A DNA stretch of 5,201 nt, from the NCBI GenBank assembly GCA_019307545.1, contig JAFDJI010000364.1, positions 1 to 5,201 on the forward strand. Reading direction: 5' to 3'. This document shows positions 1 to 5,201 of the stretch, one piece after another; position 1 is the first letter of the stretch, and the number at the start of each line of letters is the position of its first letter. This stretch comes from Deltaproteobacteria bacterium. Lineage in GTDB: Bacteria; Myxococcota_A; UBA796; GCA-2862545. The translations under genes and the position numbers were made by a program. The notes under the pieces are model-generated. The model was not told the origin of the DNA and did not search any database. It saw nothing but the letters and a program-made list of their open reading frames with translations.

Positions 1-1
1 C

Positions 2-2224
2 CCGAACACCTACGCCGGCGCCTCCGAAATCTGCGACGGCAACGTGAACGCGTGCACTGGCTCCCTCCCCGCCGACGAGATCGACGACGACGGCGACGGC
101 CACGTGGAGTGCACCTTCGCTTCGGGGGTGGACGACAGTAACTGGGGCAACCTCGAGGATCCGCCCATCATCGGCGACGAAGACTGCGACGACGACGACA
201 TCGACTTCTACCCGGGCGCGGGTGAGCTTTGCGATGGCCTCGTCACGTCCTGTGGCTCCCTGCAGGACGACGAGATCGACGACGACGACGACGGCTACGT
301 GGACTGCGAGTTCGCCCCCGGAGTCACCGAGGAGAACTGGGGCAACACCGAGGACCCGCCCATCCTCGGCGACGATGACTGCGATGACGGCGACCCGAGC
401 AGCTACCCCAGTGCAAGTGAGATCTGCGACGGCCTGGACAACGATTGCGGGGGCGACCTGCCGGCCAACGAGATCGACGGCGACGACGATGGCTACGTGG
501 ACTGCGAGTTCGCCCCCGGCATCACCGAGGGCAACTGGGGCAACACCGAGGACCCGACCATCGTCGGCGACGACGACTGCGACGACGACGACGCGAACAC
601 CCACCCCGGCGCCAGCGAGATCTGCGACGGCGTGGTCAACGCCTGCGTGGGCGATCTGCCCGCGAACGAGGTCGACGGTGACGACGACCGGTACGTCCAG
701 TGCATCTTCGCTGTCGGCGTAGATGCCGGCAACTGGGGCCACGTCGAAGCCCCGACGGTCCTCGGCGGTGGGGACTGCGAGCCGTCCGACCCCGACTTCT
801 ACCCGGGCGCTCCCGAGACCTGTGACGGCTACGCCACCAGTTGCGGTGCGCTCCCCACCGACGAGACCGACGATGACGACGACGGCTACGTGGAGTGCAC
901 CTTCGCGGACGGCGTGGACGCCGGGAACTGGGGAAACACCGAGAGCCCGCCCGTCGTCGGCGAGGAGGACTGTGACGACGCCCTGGCCCGCACCTACCCG
1001 GGTGCGACCGAGTGGTGTGACGGGCAGGACAACGACTGCGACGAGGTGGAGGACAAGACCGACGCGGCCGGGGTGGCCTCCTTCGAGACCGTGGCCGACA
1101 CGTGGAGCGATGCGACCGGGGAGATCACGGCGGGCAGCGCCACCTACACCACCGCTGGGACCCTCCACCTGTGCCCGGACACCTACAGCGCCACCCTGCA
1201 CCTGCAGGCCGACGTGGACATCGTCGGGGAGTATGGCGAAAAGGAAACCGAACTGGACGGCACCGACTCCATCCAGCTGATCTCCATCGAGAGCGGCGCG
1301 AGCAACATAAGCATCGATGGGTTGAAGGTGAAGAAGGGCACGGCCGCCAACGGAGGCGGTCTCACCAGCGCGCTTACCGGTGTCTCGGCCCCCACCGTCA
1401 CCATCACCAACAGCGTCTTCGACGATAACAGCGCTACCACCGACGGAGCGGCCATCTACCTCGCCGACGGCATCCTGAGCATCAGTGACAGCGTGATCAA
1501 GAAGAACAAGGCTGGCGACGACGGCGGCGGCATCTTCATGCCGACTGGCGACATCACCCTGTCCGAGGTGGCGTTCAATGACAACGAAGCCATGGACTAC
1601 GGCGGCGGCATCTACTTGATCGACGGCGACATCGACATCACCGGGGGGCGCTTCCACAAGAACGTCAGCGAAGGCCAAAGTGGACAGGGCGGTGGCGCCA
1701 TCGCCATCGAGATCGGCTCGATCACCGCGGTCGGCACCGACTTCACGGAAAACAACGCCAAGAACAACGACGGCGGGGCCATCTACGTGGACGACACGGT
1801 CAACCAGATCGCGGTCACCATCGACCTCGACGACTGCCTGTTCACCAAAAACAAGGCCGACGACTGGGGCGGGGCCATCGCCTGTCACGACACCTGCGAC
1901 ATCATCGCGGTCGACACGCTCTTCTACGAAAACCAAGCCGACGATGGCGGCGCGATCCTGCTACGCCCCGGCACCTTCGAGTGCACTGCCACCGAGGCCG
2001 GCTTGGCGGGCGTGTACGACAACACGGCCGACGCCTCGGGCAAGGGCGGCGGGGTGAAGCTGCAGTCTGCGCCCTCCCTGGTGGACTCCCTCGACTGTGA
2101 TTGGGGCACCGGAGGCAGCAGCAACACCGAAGAGGACCTGGCCGGTACGGGCTGGACCAAAGACTACGGCGACGGTGAGACCTTCTGCTGCACCGACGCC
2201 GCCTGCCCAGACACCTGCCCCTGA
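2..2224 (+). CDS. MopE-repeat / beta-helix surface protein, 5'-truncated
   Basis: The reading frame is open from the first codon of the window (base 2) to TGA at 2222-2224, so 740 residues are visible and the true start lies upstream; the GTG at 44 is inside a repeat and is not a start. Residues 1 to about 352 are acidic repeats with the MopE-type pattern: Asp-rich loop, GDDDCDD, PGAxExCDG, then a final Cys. After a spacer containing the phrase LHLCPDTY, residues of about 460-690 form a right-handed beta-helix with Pmp-like pairs of FxxN and GGAI/GGGI turns. The last residues carry four cysteines (C729, C730, C735, C739). Known for the family: MopE-type repeats are linked to metal (Cu/Ca) binding and occur in bulk in secreted or outer-surface proteins of myxobacteria. 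Inferred role: extracellular adhesin-like or structural protein; no catalytic residues recognised. The signal peptide cannot be seen. It converges with the sulfatase gene 9 bp away. Confidence 0.9.
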   Translation, partial: PNTYAGASEICDGNVNACTGSLPADEIDDDGDGHVECTFASGVDDSNWGNLEDPPIIGDEDCDDDDIDFYPGAGELCDGLVTSCGSLQDDEIDDDDDGYVDCEFAPGVTEENWGNTEDPPILGDDDCDDGDPSSYPSASEICDGLDNDCGGDLPANEIDGDDDGYVDCEFAPGITEGNWGNTEDPTIVGDDDCDDDDANTHPGASEICDGVVNACVGDLPANEVDGDDDRYVQCIFAVGVDAGNWGHVEAPTVLGGGDCEPSDPDFYPGAPETCDGYATSCGALPTDETDDDDDGYVECTFADGVDAGNWGNTESPPVVGEEDCDDALARTYPGATEWCDGQDNDCDEVEDKTDAAGVASFETVADTWSDATGEITAGSATYTTAGTLHLCPDTYSATLHLQADVDIVGEYGEKETELDGTDSIQLISIESGASNISIDGLKVKKGTAANGGGLTSALTGVSAPTVTITNSVFDDNSATTDGAAIYLADGILSISDSVIKKNKAGDDGGGIFMPTGDITLSEVAFNDNEAMDYGGGIYLIDGDIDITGGRFHKNVSEGQSGQGGGAIAIEIGSITAVGTDFTENNAKNNDGGAIYVDDTVNQIAVTIDLDDCLFTKNKADDWGGAIACHDTCDIIAVDTLFYENQADDGGAILLRPGTFECTATEAGLAGVYDNTADASGKGGGVKLQSAPSLVDSLDCDWGTGGSSNTEEDLAGTGWTKDYGDGETFCCTDAACPDTCP
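74..1055 (+). repeat. Five tandem 195/198-bp MopE-like coding repeats
   Basis: Units begin at 74, 269, 467, 665 and 860, each at the [DN]E[IVT]D codons, giving spacings of 195, 198, 198 and 195 bp (65 or 66 residues). Bases 2-73 are the end of a further upstream copy, so the array continues outside the window. Each unit has the order acidic DxDDDG-like loop, V-x-C, FAxGV, NWG, E-x-P, G-x-x-DC, PGA/PSA-x-E-x-CDG, and a closing Cys: four cysteines per unit. Units 2 and 3 are the most alike, with an exact 29-bp match at 293-321 and 491-519. The closing segment is either the canonical CDGxDNDC (units 2 and 5) or a variant such as CDGxxTSC or CDGVVNAC. The last unit ends near DNDCDEVED. Confidence 0.88.
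1370..2075 (+). other. Pmp-like right-handed beta-helix domain
   Basis: Within the first gene, turns of about 25-35 residues repeat a short hydrophobic strand, an F-x-x-N-type turn and a Gly-rich GGAI/GGGI/GAAI turn. Readable pairs are VFDDN/GAAI, VIKKN/GGGI, AFNDN/GGGI, RFHKN/GGAI, DFTEN/GGAI, LFTKN/GGAI, LFYEN/GGAI and a final GGGV. This pattern is that of the polymorphic-membrane-protein repeats of Chlamydia and of similar beta-helix proteins in many environmental bacteria. The fold inference is firm; the function (adhesion, ligand binding, scaffold) is not shown. No autotransporter barrel follows, because the protein ends about 50 residues later. Confidence 0.75.
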
Positions 2225-2233
2225 CCCCAGCCC

Positions 2234-3613
2234 TCAGGGTCTGCAGGGCTCCGTGCACAGCAGCGCCTCGATGTGGTCGCCGAGCGTTTCGATGGCCTGC
2301 AGTGCCTCTTCGGTCGGATCTCCGGACAACAGGTCCATGGTCTCGAGGGGATCGGTGCTCAGGTCGTAGGCTTCGCTGCCCCCGACCTCGAGCTGGATGA
2401 GCTTGTAGCGGCTGTCTCGAGCGGCGCGTCCGTTGACGCGGTCGGGCCGCGTCCCATCGAAGTTCTCCGTGTACACCCACTCGCGGAAGGAGAGGCTCGG
2501 CTCTACGAGCAGGGGCAACAGGCTGCGCGAGTCGTACTTGCGGGTCCTGTCCTGCACCTCCTCCAAGGACACCCCAGCGAGCCCCAGCACCGTCGTAAAG
2601 AGATCGACCGTGGACACCAGCGCTGGTGTCGCGTACCCGCGTGCCACCCGGGGGCCGGCGATGCACATCGGCACGTGGACGCCGCCCTGGTAGGGCGTGT
2701 CCTTTGCGTGTTCGGCCACATAGGGCGCCTGGGTCGCCCTCCAGGGCGTGCCGTTGTCCCCGAGGAATACTACGGTCGTGTCGTCCGGGAGGCCGTCCCC
2801 GTCATCATCGAGGGTGTCGAAGAGTCGCCCGATCTCATGATCCATGGCCTCGATCGCTGCTGCGTAGTACGCCGCGGGGCGGGCGTTGATGTCGCTCGGG
2901 GTGCCTGGGAGATCGCGATCGTGTAGGTCCTCCGGCGGCAGGTGGAAGGGCACGTGCGGCGCGATGAAGGCCAGCCACAGCAGCCAGGGCCGGTCCTGCT
3001 CGATCCCCCAATGCCAGTCGAGCGCGTCGTCGACCTGCTGCGTGGTGGCGTAGACGTGGCTCTGCTCCGTGACGCCGTCCACGGTCCTGGGCCAGCTCTC
3101 GTAGTTGTGCAGGTGACCGGTGAGGAGCCCGGAGTAGTGGGACCACCCCATCTCGTTGGGGTCCGTGCCCAGGTGCCATTTGCCGATGCTCGCGTGGCTC
3201 CAGACCTCGGGCGCATGGTCGTCGAGAACGCGCGGCAGGGTGAGTTCGTCGGCCGGAAGGTCAGGGGCCGGGGGAACCGGGGCCATGACGCCGGTCCGGA
3301 AGCCGTAGCGACCCGTCAGGATGCTGGAGCGGGTGGGGGAACAGGTGGGCAGGGACCACACGTTGTCGAAGCGCACGCCCTGCGCACAGAGGTCGTCGAT
3401 GTGTGGGGTTTCCGGCACGACCCGATCGGAGACGTCTTCCGGCCATAGGGTGTCCACACCCATGTCGTCCGCGATGAGCAGGAGGACGTTCCCTGCCTGG
3501 ATCTCCTCGACCGCGACGCCGGTATCGGCGCCGGTGTCAGTGTCAGTGTCAGTGTCGGTGTGGCCGCTACAAGAGGCCAGGATCGATACCGAGAGGAGGA
3601 CTGCACACCGCAT
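2234..3613 (-). CDS. Lipoprotein sulfatase (arylsulfatase-type, family S1)
   Basis: A 459-residue protein, normal length for a type I sulfatase, predicted to hydrolyse a sulfate ester outside the cytoplasm. Residues 1-15 form a short lipoprotein signal with lipobox L12-A13-S14-C15, followed by a Thr-Asp linker (about 19-32). The catalytic set is present: metal-binding D49-D50; C91-S-P-T-R95, the C-x-P-x-R site where the Cys becomes formylglycine; G-K145-W-H147; H220 in APHVPFH; D286-N287; and K304 before the TPYQGG segment. The C-terminal subdomain (about 370-459) has the usual YKLI and YDLSTDP features. The ATG at 3613 is the only plausible start, since an in-frame TAG lies four codons upstream (3623-3625). 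The substrate (aryl or carbohydrate sulfate) cannot be told. Activity needs a formylglycine-generating enzyme or an anaerobic maturase, neither of which is in the window. It is divergent from the 3789 gene and convergent with the MopE-type gene. Confidence 0.93.
   Translation of the reverse strand: MRCAVLLSVSILASCSGHTDTDTDTDTGADTGVAVEEIQAGNVLLLIADDMGVDTLWPEDVSDRVVPETPHIDDLCAQGVRFDNVWSLPTCSPTRSSILTGRYGFRTGVMAPVPPAPDLPADELTLPRVLDDHAPEVWSHASIGKWHLGTDPNEMGWSHYSGLLTGHLHNYESWPRTVDGVTEQSHVYATTQQVDDALDWHWGIEQDRPWLLWLAFIAPHVPFHLPPEDLHDRDLPGTPSDINARPAAYYAAAIEAMDHEIGRLFDTLDDDGDGLPDDTTVVFLGDNGTPWRATQAPYVAEHAKDTPYQGGVHVPMCIAGPRVARGYATPALVSTVDLFTTVLGLAGVSLEEVQDRTRKYDSRSLLPLLVEPSLSFREWVYTENFDGTRPDRVNGRAARDSRYKLIQLEVGGSEAYDLSTDPLETMDLLSGDPTEEALQAIETLGDHIEALLCTEPCRP
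3534..3557 (-). repeat. Hexanucleotide repeat encoding the (Thr-Asp)n linker
   Basis: Four consecutive 6-base units (three gtgtca and one gtgtcg on the plus strand) encode alternating Thr-Asp right after the lipidated cysteine of the sulfatase. Because the unit is two codons, slippage would change linker length without breaking the frame. Such low-complexity Asp/Thr/Gly spacers after the lipobox are common in myxobacterial lipoproteins and probably act as a flexible tether between membrane and catalytic domain. Confidence 0.8.
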
Positions 3614-3619
3614 GCCCGC

Positions 3620-3648
3620 ATTCTACGCCACGATGCGGGTTGCGTTCC
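3620..3648 (-). promoter_or_regulatory. Putative promoter of the sulfatase gene, leaderless
   Basis: On the minus strand, TAGAAT (3625-3620) matches the sigma-70 -10 box at five of six positions and ends six bases before the ATG at 3613. Overlapping it is an ECF-type arrangement: GGAAC (3648-3644), 16 bases, then CGTA (3627-3624). Either reading places the transcription start at or within a few bases of the start codon. The six bases before the ATG (GCGGGC) hold no Shine-Dalgarno sequence. No good TTGACA-like -35 box sits at 16-18 bases from TAGAAT. The match rests on short motifs and could be chance. Confidence 0.35.
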
Positions 3649-3740
3649 GGGCGGGCCCAGGGCGCGAAGTGCCGCCGGCTCCGCGCATGTGATGGCAGGC
3701 GTCTCGGGGCACGGAACCCTTGGGGTCCGAGGTTTCGGGC

Positions 3741-3768
3741 TGTTGAAGTCTGGGCGAGTCGCTACTAT
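3741..3768 (+). promoter_or_regulatory. Weak candidate promoter for the 3789 operon
   Basis: TACTAT at 3763-3768 resembles a -10 box (four of six positions), 20 bases before the ATG at 3789. A TTGAAG-like -35 element at 3743-3748 is only 14 bases away; shifted to 3741-3746 (TGTTGA) the spacing is 16 but the match is poorer. It is listed because the 175-bp gap between divergent genes must hold a rightward promoter somewhere and this is the most AT-rich stretch. No operator palindrome or riboswitch-like structure was seen in the gap. Confidence 0.25.
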
Positions 3769-3788
3769 GTGAGCCGCACGGAGGACAC

Positions 3789-3971
3789 ATGGCCGACGAA
3801 AACGAGACCGAAGAACGTCCAGCCAATCCCGTGGTCCGGCCCGAGATGCGGCCGGATGGGAAACGGATGAAGGACTCCGACCGAACCACGCGTCCCGGGT
3901 TCCGCAACCCGGCCAACACGCGCAGCAAGGCGTCGAAGAAGAAGACGAAGCGCAAGAAGAAGGGGCGCTGA
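3789..3971 (+). CDS. Small Lys-rich hypothetical protein (60 aa)
   Basis: I do not recognise this protein. It has an acidic first ten residues, a Pro/Arg-rich middle containing RPEMRPDG and RPGFRNPANTR, and a strongly basic tail from about residue 45 to 60 made almost wholly of Lys and Arg. It has no signal peptide or membrane segment, so it should be cytoplasmic. A GGAGGA ribosome binding site (3780-3785) lies three bases before the ATG, and GC-rich third codon positions with mostly AAG lysines support real coding. Its TGA overlaps the next ATG as TGATG (3969-3973), so the two are probably translated together. The basic tail could bind nucleic acid or ribosomes, as in many small histone-like or ribosome-associated proteins, but that is inference from charge only. 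Confidence 0.75.
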   Translation: MADENETEERPANPVVRPEMRPDGKRMKDSDRTTRPGFRNPANTRSKASKKKTKRKKKGR

Positions 3972-3973
3972 TG
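3960..3973 (+). promoter_or_regulatory. RBS and TGATG stop-start coupling site
   Basis: AAGGGG (3960-3965) lies inside the last Lys/Gly codons of the small protein and five bases before the ATG at 3971. The stop codon TGA (3969-3971) shares its A with that ATG. This is the usual arrangement for translational coupling and fixes the start of the downstream secreted protein. Confidence 0.75.
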
Positions 3974-4961
3974 CCCTACCTGCTGTTGGCGGGGCTCGCC
4001 CTCGCACCCATCGCGATGGCCCAGGATTCGGCATGCCCGGCGCCCGAGGCCCACGCCTTCGACTTCTGGATCGGATCCTGGGACGTTGCCAACGCCCAGC
4101 GCAACCCGTCCCAACCCGAGGACTCCGCGTTGCACGCCACGGGCGAAGCGGTGATGCGGGTCCACCCCGTCGCGAAGGGCTGCGCGGTGGTGGAGCACTG
4201 GCAGGGCAGCTTGGTGCGGGGCGAGGTCCATGGGTTCAGCGTCCGGTCCTTCGACCCCGAGAGCGCCAGGTGGACCGCGGTGTTGCTCTGGCCCTCTCCT
4301 CAGCAGCCGGTGGCCAGCTTCGGCCTTGTAGAGGGTGCCTTCGAGCACGGCCGCGGCACCTTCACGGCGCAGAAGACGGCGCCGGACGGCACCCCGGTCC
4401 CCACCCGGTTCACCTTTTCGGACATCGCGCCCGAGCGCTACCGATGGGACGCGGCGCGCTCCGACGACGGGGGCGCGTCCTGGGCTACGAGCTGGATCAT
4501 GCGGGGGACGCGGCGCCCGGCCGAGGCCGAGCCGATCGATCCCGACAGCCCTGCCTTGTCGGTCCCAACCGAGCCCCTGTGTACCGAGCCCGAGCACCGC
4601 GCGCTCGACGGGCTGGTCGGCCGCTGGACCGGAGAGACCGACGGGCCCTTCGCGCCGCTACCCGTCACCCTCGAGGTGCGGTCGATCCTGGGCGGCTGCG
4701 CGCTCACCGAGCAGTGGACGATCGGCGAAGCCGAGCACTTCGCGGTCCGGGCCTGGGACGCCGGGACCGACCAGTGGGTCGCCTGGCGCCTGCACAGCGA
4801 TGACCCGAAGCTGCCCGGTGTTCCTCTACGACGATGGCGAGGAGCGCGTTCGAGAGACCTTCGAGCGCAAGGGCAAGCGCTGGGTGTGGACCGTGGAGGA
4901 CGCCCACGGAGACGAGGCGTTTTCGCCCGACCTTCGCGCTGTGCTGAGACCCGCAGAATAG
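3971..4961 (+). CDS. Secreted two-domain DUF1579-like protein, frameshifted
   Basis: The product starts with a Sec signal peptide (cleavage predicted after AMA, residue 17) and has no lipobox, so it should be periplasmic or secreted. Domain 1 (about 30-180) has FDFWIGSWDV, then GCAVVEHW, FSVRSFD and W; domain 2 (about 211-329) repeats the order as LVGRWTG, GCALTEQW, FAVRAWD and W. This is the layout of small lipocalin-like/DUF1579-like beta-barrel proteins, here duplicated within one chain; no catalytic function is known to me. The start is fixed by TGATG coupling and a signal peptide. Near 4811-4820 the frame moves by +1: the sensible continuation VFLYDDGEERV..., with GC-rich third positions, runs to TAG at 4959-4961 (about 329 residues in total). 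Read without correction, the frame instead gives an Arg-rich, protein-unlike tail ending at 5035. The cause may be one extra C in 4814-4816, a true mutation, or slippage. Confidence 0.72.
4811..4820 (+). other. +1 frame change inside the two-domain gene
   Basis: Upstream, the frame reads ...SDDPKLP using CTG CCC (4811-4816). Downstream, the coherent protein is in the next frame, GTG TTC CTC TAC from 4818. Removing one C from the CCC run joins the frames as LPVFLYDD. The site CCC-G also fits a tRNA-Pro +1 slip from CCC (4814-4816) to CCG (4815-4817), a known weak spot for frame maintenance. An indel or sequence error is the simpler explanation. Confidence 0.7.
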
Positions 4962-5031
4962 AGAGGCCGGCACGTCGGCGCGGGCAAGTCGATTCGGATA
5001 GGCACCCCCTCCGACCTCCGCCGGAGCCCCC

Positions 5032-5201
5032 ATGACCCACTGTACGAACCTCCTCCTCGCTGGCGCATTACTCGCCGGGTGCGTCAGCAACGAGCCCCTG
5101 TCCGTGGTCACCTACAACGCGGGCCTCGCCGTCGGCTTCGTGCCGGGCGCCAACGAGCGCGCGTCGACCACCGCCGCCGCCCTGGTGGACCTCGAGGCCG
5201 A
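5032..5201 (+). CDS. Lipoprotein, EEP-family phosphodiesterase-like, 3'-truncated
   Basis: ATG at 5032 follows GGAG (5023-5026) by five bases, and 56 codons are visible before the window ends with no stop. Residues 1-17 form a lipoprotein signal with lipobox L14-A15-G16-C17. The mature part begins with LSVVTYNAGLA and then a NER segment followed by an Ala-rich helix ending LVDLEA. This matches the N terminus of endonuclease/exonuclease/phosphatase (EEP) superfamily proteins, where V-x-T/S-Y/W-N is the first motif (here N29, a metal or substrate ligand) and a helix leads to the xDVVxLQE motif, which would lie just past the edge. Members cleave phosphodiesters in nucleic acids, sphingomyelin or inositol phosphates; the substrate cannot be judged here. 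It lies 70 bp after the frameshifted gene on the same strand, with no clear terminator between, so it may share its transcript. Confidence 0.7.
   Translation, partial: MTHCTNLLLAGALLAGCVSNEPLSVVTYNAGLAVGFVPGANERASTTAAALVDLEA

Noticed and set aside
44..46. GTG at 44 as the start of the first gene
   Set aside because: The frame is open to the left edge and the codons before it (ASEICDG) are part of a repeat unit, so the gene begins outside the window.
2229..2250. Inverted repeat AGCCCT...AGGGCT at the convergent gene ends
   Set aside because: The stem is six pairs with a ten-base loop, mostly inside the end of the sulfatase gene, and no T-run follows on either strand. Too weak to call a bidirectional terminator.
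1902..2666. Minus-strand frame of 254 codons across both gene ends
   Set aside because: Arg/Ala/Pro-rich composition, no motif, and it overlaps the well-supported MopE-type gene and the sulfatase: a GC-rich shadow.
2273..2926. Plus-strand frame of 217 codons opposite the sulfatase
   Set aside because: The sulfatase on the other strand has all catalytic motifs; this frame has none and no ribosome binding site.
3623..4597. Minus-strand frame of 324 codons opposite the small protein and the two-domain gene
   Set aside because: It lies opposite two coherent plus-strand genes, has no recognisable domain and shows the Gly/Arg bias expected of an antisense shadow.
4817..5035. Uncorrected reading frame of the two-domain gene ending in an ATGA overlap with the next start
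   Set aside because: The overlap looks like translational coupling, but any ATG followed by A gives a TGA in that frame. The 70-odd residues before it are Arg/Pro-rich and unlike protein, while the +1 frame completes the domain.

Overview
The window is GC-rich (about two thirds G+C by eye) and densely coding. It looks like a chromosomal segment from a myxobacterium-like, formerly deltaproteobacterial, Gram-negative genome. That assignment is inference from style: MopE-type acidic Cys repeats joined to a Pmp-like beta-helix, a lipoprotein with a Thr-Asp linker straight after the lipid-anchor cysteine, and several exported proteins side by side. No rRNA, tRNA, CRISPR array, transposase or phage gene is visible.

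Layout. (1) 2-2224, plus strand: the 3' part of a large surface or secreted protein. It has five full MopE-like metal-binding repeats plus the end of a sixth, then a right-handed beta-helix with Pmp-type FxxN/GGAI turns, then a short Cys-rich tail. (2) 2234-3613, minus strand: a complete lipoprotein sulfatase, convergent with gene 1 and separated from it by only 9 bp. Its start codon has no Shine-Dalgarno sequence and lies just downstream of a promoter-like sequence, suggesting leaderless transcription. (3) 3614-3788: a 175-bp divergent intergenic region. (4) 3789-3971, plus strand: a 60-residue protein with a very lysine-rich tail, stop-start coupled (TGATG) to (5). (5) 3971-4961, plus strand: a secreted protein made of two diverged copies of a DUF1579-like/lipocalin-like domain, interrupted near 4811-4820 by a single-base frame change. 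(6) 5032-5201, plus strand: the start of a lipoprotein resembling the endonuclease/exonuclease/phosphatase family, cut by the window edge.

How they may work together. Four of the five proteins are predicted to be exported or surface-bound; for the first this is inferred from its repeats because its N terminus is missing. The three plus-strand genes from 3789 could form one short operon. The sulfatase is divergently transcribed from them and need not share their function. Nothing here amounts to a recognisable defence, secretion or biosynthetic system. The items most worth a second look are the coupled Lys-rich small protein, the frame change in the two-domain gene, and the leaderless sulfatase promoter.
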